From positions 1,531,311 to 1,595,310 of the forward strand of contig NZ_FRAA01000001.1 of assembly GCF_900142205.1 (NCBI RefSeq): DNA of 64,000 nucleotides. The letters are read 5' to 3'. Under the pieces are notes generated by a model that did not search any database, was not told the DNA's origin, and saw nothing but the letters and a program-made list of their open reading frames with translations. Below are positions 35,462 through 43,508 of the stretch, piece by piece. Position 1 is the stretch's first letter. Each line of letters opens with the position of its first letter. The position numbers and the translations under genes are program-made. The stretch comes from Reichenbachiella agariperforans. GTDB taxonomy: Bacteria; Bacteroidota; Bacteroidia; Cytophagales; Cyclobacteriaceae.

Positions 35462-36119
35462 AACAATCTGGAAAAATGGTTTTGTGGATAGCCAAGCACT
35501 CATCGCTCCCAAGCTCAACAATCTCTACAACCAAAAGTCTCAAGACATTGTAGAAAAATTTAAGCGCATGTTCAAGCTCAACCTATGGGGTCTAGTCATC
35601 CTATCGGCGATTATGCTACCGGTGAGTTTTGCCTTGCACATGCCCTATATGGGCGTCCCATTTTTCATTATAATCAACCTCACGGTATTCATCAACTACC
35701 GCCTGAGCCAATCGCTCGGTGATCTGGACAAGAGTACCAACAGTTACGAATACCTCCTTTCGTTTCACAACTGGATGCAAAAGCAAATCCATATCAATGC
35801 GCAACTGTCCCGCATACTCTATCCCATGATCTTCCTATCGATGATCGCTGGCATGTGGTTCTTGGATTTTAATGGGCAGACCATGGGGATAAAACTCACC
35901 CAAAAGCTACTAGACTCCTTTCCTACTCTACACCTAACCTATGGTATCCCTACAGTTTTCTGGGCAGGTCTCGCTGTGATATGTGCTGTTATGTTCGTTC
36001 TAGGTGGCAAAATCTATACCTTGGACCTCAAGATCGTCTACGGACGACTGCTCCAAAAACTAGATGAGATCATGGCAGATATGGAGGCATTAAGAAAAGA
36101 AGCAGACACGCATCCATAG
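35445..36119 (+). CDS. Four-helix membrane protein coupled to the ECF sigma factor
   Basis: The 224-residue protein has a cytoplasmic N-terminal helical segment (1-45), two membrane helices (about 47-85), a loop, two more helices (about 125-147 and 168-192) and a charged coiled-coil tail (195-224). It overlaps the sigma gene by 17 bp in another frame. By position it may be an anti-sigma factor or sensor, but I see no known anti-sigma domain. That role is an inference. Confidence 0.6.
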   Translation: MEKSIETIWKNGFVDSQALIAPKLNNLYNQKSQDIVEKFKRMFKLNLWGLVILSAIMLPVSFALHMPYMGVPFFIIINLTVFINYRLSQSLGDLDKSTNSYEYLLSFHNWMQKQIHINAQLSRILYPMIFLSMIAGMWFLDFNGQTMGIKLTQKLLDSFPTLHLTYGIPTVFWAGLAVICAVMFVLGGKIYTLDLKIVYGRLLQKLDEIMADMEALRKEADTHP

Positions 36120-36123
36120 GATT

Positions 36124-36153
36124 TTGCGACTTAGCAATTATTTCTTATTCTTG
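36124..36153 (+). promoter_or_regulatory. Candidate promoter of the WG-repeat gene (TTG-N19-TATTCTTG)
   Basis: A TTG at 36124-36126 and TATTCTTG at 36146-36153 are spaced 19 nt apart, 72 nt before the ATG. The -7 octamer is the same as that before the desaturase. Confidence 0.5.
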
Positions 36154-36225
36154 TCAGTACAAAATGGATGATACAACTATTAAATTGTACCATTCTCACA
36201 AACAAAAACCTAAATACCACCTACA

Positions 36226-37272
36226 ATGAAACGAGTATTATCTCTGAGTATCGTCCTCTTACTGGCAGTCCAGTCCTTTGCTCAAACCTATATCGCACTC
36301 GTCAAACCCGACGGTTCTAAAACATGGGGCTACACCACCAGTAATGGCGAAATGATTATTAAACCCATCTCGAAACGCTGCGTCGAATTCTCCGAAGAGG
36401 GTCTGGCACTGTACTACGAGAAGCCCAATTTCAAAATCATTAATATCCAAGGAGAAATTATTCCTTCTGAAATCAAAGAGTACAGAGTAGTTGAACTTTT
36501 TGGGTTCGGTATGAAAGGCTATTCAAATGGACTATTGGCAATCAACGACGATGGAAAATGGGGATATCTAGACACAGAGGGCAAAACCGTAATCACTCCA
36601 CAGTACGACAAAGTATCGGTGTTCACCAACGATAAAGCCATAGCCAGAAAAGATGACAAGTTCTTTATCCTAGACATATCGGGCAGCGAAACCAAAGTTG
36701 ACATTCCCGGCCTAATCGATCTCGACCCTTTCGAAGGAGATGGCTTGGCTCCATACAGGTTAGAAGACAAAACTTGGGGATTTATCAACGCAGACGGCAC
36801 TGTAGCCATCAAGGCTCAGTTCGGCAGTGTAGGTTACTTTAGCGATGGACTCGCATGGGCCAGAGGAACCAGTGGCCTCATAGGTTTTATCGATACATCA
36901 GGCCAATGGGTCATCGAGCCTCAGTTCCAAAGTGCCAAAGAATTTGATCCATCGAGTGGACTAGCCAGAATCAAACGCAACGACCAATGGGGATACACCA
37001 ATAAGTCTGGAGAAATCATCAGAATCAACGATACAGAAAAATGGGAAGACTTCAGTGATGGATTAGCACTCGGTAGGAAAAATGACAAATTTGGTTTCTT
37101 TGATGTCTCAGGTCAATGGGCTATCGAACCGCAGTACGATGGAGCACGTTCTTTCTACAATGGTTTCGCAGCAGTCAAAAAAGGAGATCTCTGGGGCTAT
37201 ATCAACACAAAAGGAGAATGGGTCATCGAACCTAAATTTTCAGGTGTCAAAGATTTTCAGAAGATCAACTAA
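36226..37272 (+). CDS. Exported WG-repeat protein
   Basis: The 348-residue protein has a signal peptide (1-19, ending SFAQ) followed by about seven to eight WG repeats of 35-45 residues, each with the pattern K-WG(Y/F)-(G)-(V)I-P-(Y/F) such as KWGYLDTEGKTVITPQYD and QWGYTNKSGEII. These repeats are thought to form beta-propeller-like or solenoid structures, and their function is mostly unknown. The gene follows the sigma/membrane pair by 106 nt with its own candidate promoter, so it could be a target of that sigma factor. Confidence 0.85.
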   Translation: MKRVLSLSIVLLLAVQSFAQTYIALVKPDGSKTWGYTTSNGEMIIKPISKRCVEFSEEGLALYYEKPNFKIINIQGEIIPSEIKEYRVVELFGFGMKGYSNGLLAINDDGKWGYLDTEGKTVITPQYDKVSVFTNDKAIARKDDKFFILDISGSETKVDIPGLIDLDPFEGDGLAPYRLEDKTWGFINADGTVAIKAQFGSVGYFSDGLAWARGTSGLIGFIDTSGQWVIEPQFQSAKEFDPSSGLARIKRNDQWGYTNKSGEIIRINDTEKWEDFSDGLALGRKNDKFGFFDVSGQWAIEPQYDGARSFYNGFAAVKKGDLWGYINTKGEWVIEPKFSGVKDFQKIN

Positions 37273-37317
37273 ACAGTACTAGGTCAGGAGGTGTAGACCT
37301 CCTGACCTAGTACTGTT
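37272..37317. repeat. 21-bp perfect hairpin between convergent genes
   Basis: The arms 37272-37292 and 37297-37317 are exactly complementary around GTAG. One arm begins inside the stop codon of the WG-repeat gene. The T-runs are too short for a standard intrinsic terminator on either strand. Confidence 0.8.
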
Positions 37318-37324
37318 ACTGTTG

Positions 37325-38508
37325 CTAAAAAACCTCATTCAATCCCATATACCAGTTGAAGCCTTCACCGTAGGCTACATCAAATGTCAAGTTCGAGTCA
37401 GAGAATTTGTTGAATTTTAAGCGTAAACCCGTACCCACAGCTGGGTTGAGGTACTCAAACCGCCTACTCTCTTGCTCCATTACACTTTGACAATTGGTAA
37501 ACACTACGCCCCCCAGCAACCCATCCTTGGTAATATCAAACCTAAACTCCGCCTCAGTATAGAGCAGTTGTCGCCCCCTAAAACGAGCCCGTGGATAGCC
37601 ACGCCCCGTCCAGCCATATAAGTCTAACCCACTAGCCGGCATATCAAGGTAAGGCACATTACCCCAAGACGCCCAGTACAACCCCCAAAGTGCCAATACA
37701 CGATGTTTCTCCTCACTAAAATTGATGTACCTCCGTGTATCCATATAAACTGAATAAGACAGGTCATCACTGCCTAACCAGGTGGGATTGATTCGCAAGG
37801 TCCCTTTCGAAAACACACCATTGAACGAGTTGATAGGATTAATGCGACTATCTACGAATACATCGAATGTAAGCCCAGATGCTATACTCGTCGAACCCGT
37901 CCCATACTGATAGCGTCCAAAATCCGTCTGCCGGACAACATCCCCACTGTCCTCATAGATGTCATAATAGTAGTCCAGCGCATACCCACCTCCAACATAT
38001 ACATACTTGACCAGACGCTTGCCCAAAGACATATACGCCCGACTTAGCTTATATTTTATTACAAACAAACTATCCTCATCTGTGCCTCCTCCCAGCACAT
38101 AATTATCTTGAGCCTCTTGGATCAACTCTAGTTTTCCAGGAATGTTCCAAATGTTGCCCTCTAGCCAAAGGTTAGAAGTGACTTTGATATGAAAATAGGA
38201 ACTAAAATTCGTGCTAGGGTAGAGCGTTATATTAGAAAAATTAGTCGTCTCGGGATCCCCTAAATGAAAAGAAGCATTGACCACCGAAATCGAAATATTA
38301 GGCCCACCACTACCTGATGACAAGGGCATCAACGAAAAGAAAACACGCTTGCTATCCTGACTTCCTGATGCATTGAGGCTATCTCGATTCTTCTTAAAAA
38401 CGAAATCAAGGACATCTCTTTGTGCCCGAAGACTGTCTGCTACCAGTACATCTTCCTCTTGAGAGTATGCCTGCCAGATAAGAAAACACAGGTGATTGAT
38501 ATTCTCAT
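37325..38508 (-). pseudogene. Omp85/BamA-TamA-like barrel protein, frameshifted in signal peptide
   Basis: An intact frame (335 codons from a TTG at 38332) encodes a D15/TamA-type outer-membrane barrel, recognisable by GLTFDVFVDSRINPINSFNGVF and the C-terminal GWTGRGYPRARFRGRQLLYTEAEFRF, ending in a barrel-type VF. No usable start gives it an export signal. Upstream, ATG at 38508 begins MRISITCV in another frame, and inserting one T in the T4 run (plus-strand A4, 38483-38486) would join the two as MRISITCVFLIWQAYSQ, a perfect signal peptide, for a 394-residue protein. This is a recent frameshift, a sequencing error or homopolymer phase variation. Confidence 0.75.
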
Positions 38509-39030
38509 ATCAGGGGGGAAGTAGACAATTGCAGTTCACGACACAACTTAAGATTTCTCCTTCAAGAAACAAAGCAATCTACCTCCCGATAAGTTTGAAT
38601 ACATGAGCAAAACGACATCCTCTACAAAATAACATTATCCATAACAGATGGTTCTCAGGTCACTATCGATCTAGACGAAATGGAACTAGTAGCCTTTTAC
38701 CGATGCTAAATAGTCTTCAAAAGGTACTGAAATAATCTCATAAGCGCATAATAATTAGACAAACACCAATCAGTTATTAATATAAGAGTAATAGTAAATA
38801 ACATTATCTCAATAGAATATAACATCTACCACATACAAAATGACATATCCCCATTATCAAATGATTCAATACCAGTATAAAATAAGTCTGTCTCAGCAAA
38901 AAATCATTTAGTGTCATATATAAATAATATAAGCTCACTACTAGTTAACTAACTGACAATGATTCGTTTCCAATTTTGAGTATTCTGTAATTTCTACTTA
39001 ACTTTATTGTAAGACCAAACCAACACAACG
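38509..39030. other. AT-rich gene-poor stretch with a gene remnant
   Basis: Over 500 bp without an intact gene. The first part holds a coding remnant (38552-38709). The rest is markedly AT-rich compared with neighbours, with only short frames. A TTTTG then TAACTTTA pair about 20 nt apart just before 39031 may be the promoter of the XRE gene. Confidence 0.45.
38552..38709 (+). pseudogene. Possible decayed gene fragment
   Basis: Two overlapping frames read like one protein broken by a frameshift: 'SNLPPDKFEYMSK' in the first and 'NDILYKITLSITDGSQ' continuing to 'LDEMELVAFYRC' before a TAA at 38707. Neither has a proper start. The composition is protein-like, but the fragment is too short to name. 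Confidence 0.3.
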
Positions 39031-39372
39031 ATGCTGACACTTCAGATATCACGATTGATGCACATCCGTGGCATCCCGAAACCATATAATTATTTGAGAA
39101 AGCTAGGACTGAGTCACAATGTGGTGCACCGCATGCTCGCCGACAAGGCCGTGGGTATCAAGATGTATCAGCTCCAGCAGTTATGTATAGCGCTGCACTG
39201 CACACCGAACGATCTGATGGCTTGGGATAGTGCGGAGACATCTCTTGCGCCTAATCATCCAATAACGGAGCTAGACCGACCCAGTGAGAATGGGCTGACA
39301 GTGGCGGAGCTGCGCAAGATGCCTCTCGAAAAGCTCGATCAGATCAAACAAATCCTGAGAGAGATGGAATAG
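39031..39372 (+). CDS. XRE-family helix-turn-helix regulator
   Basis: The 113-residue protein has a Cro/C1-type HTH at about 10-66 (LRKLGLSHNVVHRMLADKAVGIKMYQLQQLCIALHCTPNDLMAW, a pattern given as location) and a charged tail of about 45 residues with LRKMPLEKLDQIKQILRE. It resembles small chromosomal XRE regulators frequent in Bacteroidota. It stands alone between two gene-free stretches, so no toxin partner is visible. Confidence 0.85.
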   Translation: MLTLQISRLMHIRGIPKPYNYLRKLGLSHNVVHRMLADKAVGIKMYQLQQLCIALHCTPNDLMAWDSAETSLAPNHPITELDRPSENGLTVAELRKMPLEKLDQIKQILREME

Positions 39373-39800
39373 TGACAACCTGAGTTCGATTCATAAAGAA
39401 GGCTCTTGAGCTTCGATAGGTGATTATTTTATAAAAAAAACAATAACGAATTTCGAACAATGAATCTTGAATCACGAAGTGATCTACTATCTCTCCCCCA
39501 GATATACAGGGTGATCCTCAAAGATTCTCTTTTCAAGTCATAGACAAAACGAATCACATACTAAATCCTTCAAAAAAGCCCTTGAAGGGGTATTCAAAAT
39601 CTAACTCAGGCTGATAGAAAACTATAAAAGCATCAAGATGGCTCTGCCCTCTATGTAGTGAAGACAATGCGCCCAGTTGCTATGCAGTACGGTTGCTTAG
39701 CGCTAAGCTACTTCATTCACTTTCTTTCCCCAGAGGTATTTGCGCTTCCTCCGACTTTTGTGGTAGGTATTCGTTATTTTCGAGTCAGCATTTATTACTT
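39373..39800. other. Gene-free stretch before the LytS-type kinase
   Basis: I see no gene. The sequence contains short A-runs, a small CCCTT/AAGGG palindrome near 39575 and a possible promoter (TTTTG at 39756, TATTTTCG at 39775) just upstream of the kinase start at 39801. An open frame from 39693 reads into the kinase but is not signal-like. Confidence 0.4.
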
Positions 39801-41651
39801 ATGACAAATTGGTTTTACCTAACCCTATTCGTCACTTTCGTGAGCTGCTCTCATCACAAGACTGTAGAGAACACTGCCCAAGTCAGCGACCTACCAACCC
39901 ATTACAATAACAAGCTCAAAACAGGGCTAGAACATGATTCCTTGCAGTACTTTGCGCTACAGCTGTCCAGCATCATCGAGATGGACATCCCTGATTCGCT
40001 CAAACGTCAATATCGCTATGTCCAGTTTCGATACTTGTACCGTCTGGGCGAGGTAGATTCTGCGATCCACGAGCTACGCAGAGCGACAGATTATGCAGAG
40101 GAACCTCACCTATCCGAGAGAAGTGCCTTCTACTATCGGGCACTTATGAATGCCTACTATCTTCAAAACGACTTCCTCAACGGGCTAGGTACTGCGGAGA
40201 AAATGATCAGTATGCTCGGGGAGCAGGATTACAAAAGCAAAGCCCTCGCCTACAACTATATCCAGCGCGTGTACACGAGCATGGAAAAGCATGACCAATC
40301 CCTGTCCGCCAATGCCCTTGCCTATGACATGTTCGAGCAGGCGCATGATACAGCTAACATGATGGTGAGCAAAATCAGCAGGGCTAGCATCTACTTTGGA
40401 CAGCAGGATCTCGACCTAGCACTCAATACCCTGAGCGAAATCAACATAGACTTAACGCAACTGAGTCCTAACATCAACTATCAGTACTATGGCAATTTAG
40501 GCGCTATACAGTTTGAAAATCACCTATATAGCGACGCGCTACAGACGTTTCACAAAGCAGCCTACTACATCGATCTACTACCTGCCAATGTTAAAACCTC
40601 AGCCTTGATCAACAACTATCTCAACCTATCCCACGCCTACTACGAGCTGGATCAGCTGGACCTGAGTAGTCTCTACATCGATTCGGTGTTTTGGTATGGT
40701 ATAGATGACGCCCACTACCAAAATCAAAAAGAGGCACTCAAGAAAAGGCTGGAAATCGCTATTAGGAAAGGAGAATCACCCCAGCAGGTCTCTAGCCAGT
40801 TGGACTCCATCTTTAGCTACCAGGAGGGCAATTATGAAAACCGCATCAATAGCGAACTGATCGAACTCAAAAACTCATTTGCCAAAGAAAAAGAGTTAGA
40901 AGCTGCCAAAAGAATTGTGGAGATTGAGAACATCAGTTTTCAACGCAACCAATACCTCCTACTGACACTATTGCTCGGTGCTATCCTAGCCACTACATTG
41001 ATCGTATTCTACTACAGACAGCGAAGGTTCAGGATGGAAAAACAAAACTTTCTCCTCCACCAGCGACTGCTCCGTTCGCAGATGAATCCACATTTCGCTT
41101 TCAACAGTCTCAACCTCATCAAAAGCGAAATCAACAAAAACGCAGAGGTATCTTCCCGTTACATCGTCAAGTTTTCGCGAATTCTACGTGCACTGTTCGA
41201 GAACTCGACCAAAGACTATGTCTTAATAGAAGATGAGGTGCAGTTGCTCGAAGATTACCTCGACATGCAGCAGTTTAGATTTGCGGATCGGTTCGAGTAT
41301 GAGATCATCAATGACATACCCGAAGATGCCGAAATCACTATCCCACCGATGTTGCTCCAGCCCTTCGTCGAGAATGCCATTGCGCATGCCTTCAAAGAAA
41401 TAGAAGAAAAAGGTATGATTTCCGTGATGCTAACGTTAGAAGAGCAATCAGTACAATGTACGATAGAGGACAATGGTCATGGGTTTGATATCAAAGCCCT
41501 CCGTCCCGATTCTTCAGTCCAGCTAATTGATACTTTTTTGAGAAAAATGACAGGTCATGGTGTTTCCATCCTCAACAAGCAGGAAGGCAATCCAGATGAC
41601 CATGGAACAATCATTAAATTAAAGATTCCTTTTAAACTGTTGACAGCATGA
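39801..41651 (+). CDS. LytS-type sensor histidine kinase with TPR-like sensor
   Basis: The 616-residue protein starts MTNWFYLTLFVTFVSCS, a likely lipoprotein signal (Cys near 17). I chose it over an upstream in-frame start at 39693 whose extra 36 residues are not signal-like. Periplasmic TPR-like helices (about 50-390) are followed by a membrane helix (about 412-432) and a His_kinase domain with SQMNPHFAFNSLN (phosphoacceptor His) and HATPase motifs LLQPFVENAIAHAF and EDNGHGFD. It overlaps the LytTR regulator gene by ATGA, so the two form one system. Confidence 0.88.
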   Translation: MTNWFYLTLFVTFVSCSHHKTVENTAQVSDLPTHYNNKLKTGLEHDSLQYFALQLSSIIEMDIPDSLKRQYRYVQFRYLYRLGEVDSAIHELRRATDYAEEPHLSERSAFYYRALMNAYYLQNDFLNGLGTAEKMISMLGEQDYKSKALAYNYIQRVYTSMEKHDQSLSANALAYDMFEQAHDTANMMVSKISRASIYFGQQDLDLALNTLSEINIDLTQLSPNINYQYYGNLGAIQFENHLYSDALQTFHKAAYYIDLLPANVKTSALINNYLNLSHAYYELDQLDLSSLYIDSVFWYGIDDAHYQNQKEALKKRLEIAIRKGESPQQVSSQLDSIFSYQEGNYENRINSELIELKNSFAKEKELEAAKRIVEIENISFQRNQYLLLTLLLGAILATTLIVFYYRQRRFRMEKQNFLLHQRLLRSQMNPHFAFNSLNLIKSEINKNAEVSSRYIVKFSRILRALFENSTKDYVLIEDEVQLLEDYLDMQQFRFADRFEYEIINDIPEDAEITIPPMLLQPFVENAIAHAFKEIEEKGMISVMLTLEEQSVQCTIEDNGHGFDIKALRPDSSVQLIDTFLRKMTGHGVSILNKQEGNPDDHGTIIKLKIPFKLLTA

Positions 41652-42382
41652 TCAAAGCCCTTATTATAGATGACGAGAAGCATGTCCGTGATCAAATAAA
41701 AGATAGACTCGCAGATCAATTTTCGCAAGACATCCATGTAATAGACGAGGCGCCCAGTGTTGCAGAGGCGCTTACTAAGATTAATATCCATGAGCCTGAT
41801 CTGGTGTTTTTGGATATTGATATCATAGGTGGTACGGGATTCGAAGTGATAGAGCGATTAGAAGAGGTGAATTTTCAACTTATTTTCATCACAGGGTTCA
41901 ATGACCAAGCCATCAAGGCGATACGTATAGGTGCGTTGGATTACTTGCTCAAACCCATCGATGACGAGGAGTTTAGCAATGCCGTCAACCGCGCCATCAA
42001 AGCTTTCAAAAATGATGATAGTATCCACGACGCTGTAGATGTCGCCAATCAGTTCTACAATGGCAACCATCAAAACAAAATCGTACTGAGAACACTAGAG
42101 GCACATCACGTAGTGTATTTAGAGGACATTATCTTTTGCAAATCGGATGGAAACTATACGACTTTCAACACCACAAAGGAGAAAATCATGATCTCCAAAC
42201 CACTAAAACTAGTAGAGTCCCTGCTCAATAAGGCAGTTTTCTTAAGATGTCATCAATCCTATGTCGTCAACACTTCTTACGTGACCAAATACACCAACGA
42301 AGGATGCCTAGTCTTAAAAAATGGAGAGGAAGTACCCGTAGCATCTAGGCGAAAAGATGCTATACTAAAAAGACTTTTCTAG
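41648..42382 (+). CDS. LytTR-family response regulator
   Basis: The 244-residue protein has a receiver domain (about 1-125) with IDDEKHVR, phosphoacceptor Asp in LVFLDIDIIGGTG and LDYLLKPID. A LytTR DNA-binding domain follows at about 145-240 (YLEDIIFCKSDGNYTTF, FLRCHQSYVVN, PVASRRKD). It is the partner of the overlapping LytS-type kinase. LytTR proteins bind direct repeats upstream of targets; no such site was identified here. Confidence 0.92.
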   Translation: MIKALIIDDEKHVRDQIKDRLADQFSQDIHVIDEAPSVAEALTKINIHEPDLVFLDIDIIGGTGFEVIERLEEVNFQLIFITGFNDQAIKAIRIGALDYLLKPIDDEEFSNAVNRAIKAFKNDDSIHDAVDVANQFYNGNHQNKIVLRTLEAHHVVYLEDIIFCKSDGNYTTFNTTKEKIMISKPLKLVESLLNKAVFLRCHQSYVVNTSYVTKYTNEGCLVLKNGEEVPVASRRKDAILKRLF

Positions 42383-42482
42383 TCGACTCTTAGCGAATTT
42401 GAATCCATTCGCTTCATATATGAATCTACAGACTTTAATAAATCGTCATCGCCTACCTTAGCCTGACTTAAAATCAAAAACC

Positions 42483-43262
42483 ATGAAAATATACCCATTT
42501 ATCCTACTAATCGCCGCAGGGATGCAATTCTCATGCGGAGATCAATTGATCGATCCTGTACTCAACCAAACCATCAATAGTCCGTCACTAGAAGAGTACA
42601 CTAGCGAAACAGAACTCAATGAAATTTCACAAGAGTTCATGTACATGACCAGCTTTCTGATCACACGCAGTATCATCGACGATGAACCTGCCAGAGACTA
42701 TTTCAAAGAAGTCATGATAACCTCTGAATCTGATCACTTTGATCTGACAGACCTCATCTCCGTGAGTACAAACAATATGAACCCTTTTCAGGAAGAGCTC
42801 TATGAGCAATTCAAAACGTACAATTATGAAGTCATCTATGACACCACATATATAGAGAAAGAGGAAGTGATCTCGATTCGAGTGGTTCCACCTGTCGCCA
42901 ATCCAGATCCAGCAGAGGATGTATTCCCTCACCTCGCCACTGCACAACTCAAATGTTCATTCCTAACTTTTCTGACAGAGGCAGGTGGCAATAACTGCCT
43001 AGAACTGTACTTTCCTAATATTGAAGTTTTAGGACCTGCAATTAGCCTAGAAGATCACTCAGACAGAATCCGCAGCACATGGCACCCGATGAACAACGAA
43101 GAGTCTAATGACGGTATGGAGCTCAACGAAGACGGAGGAGAATATCTATTTGTCGACAATAGTGTATATGAAGATCACGTATTCCTCATGGTACTCCGAC
43201 CAGAAAACAACTCAAACTGTAACTATGGCAACATAGACTTCACTAATTACCTATCTAATTAA
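42483..43262 (+). CDS. Probable lipoprotein, unknown function
   Basis: The 259-residue protein has a signal sequence ending MQFSCGDQ, with a probable lipidated Cys at residue 18. The mature part is acidic and mixed alpha/beta with a few Cys (CSFL, NNCLELYF, NSNCNYG). I recognise no domain. It follows the LytS/LytTR pair by 100 nt on the same strand and could be one of its targets. Confidence 0.65.
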   Translation: MKIYPFILLIAAGMQFSCGDQLIDPVLNQTINSPSLEEYTSETELNEISQEFMYMTSFLITRSIIDDEPARDYFKEVMITSESDHFDLTDLISVSTNNMNPFQEELYEQFKTYNYEVIYDTTYIEKEEVISIRVVPPVANPDPAEDVFPHLATAQLKCSFLTFLTEAGGNNCLELYFPNIEVLGPAISLEDHSDRIRSTWHPMNNEESNDGMELNEDGGEYLFVDNSVYEDHVFLMVLRPENNSNCNYGNIDFTNYLSN

Positions 43263-43300
43263 CCAATTCTCGCATAATGCTGATAGATCTGAAACCAGCA

Positions 43301-43339
43301 TTTCGCCGTACATTTTAGACCTAAAGTGTACGGCGAAAA
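43301..43339. repeat. Inverted repeat after the lipoprotein gene
   Basis: TTTCGCCGTACATTTTA pairs with TAAAGTGTACGGCGAAA with one G-T pair and a short loop. There is no T-run on the plus strand. Confidence 0.65.
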
Positions 43340-43387
43340 AGCAATTGAAAATGGTTTAGGTTTATCAGTCTAGTTAGTGACTGACTA

Positions 43388-43428
43388 TAGCCCCCTGAAG
43401 CATCCGTTGTTTCGGGGGGCTTGCTTTT
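43388..43428 (+). terminator. GC-rich intrinsic terminator
   Basis: AGCCCCC and GGGGGCT form the core of a strong stem extended by TGAA/TTTCG. The right arm is followed by TGCTTTT. It ends transcripts from the lipoprotein gene, about 125 nt after its stop. Confidence 0.75.
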
Positions 43429-43508
43429 AGGATCCCTTATTCATTCTGGTAGAGACAATGCCCGTTTTAATAGATTCTTACTATCATTAAGTTTCTATTC
43501 GCATTCAG

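Noticed and set aside
39693..39800. Upstream extension of the LytS-type kinase
   Set aside because: The extra 36 residues would bury a good lipoprotein signal that starts at 39801.
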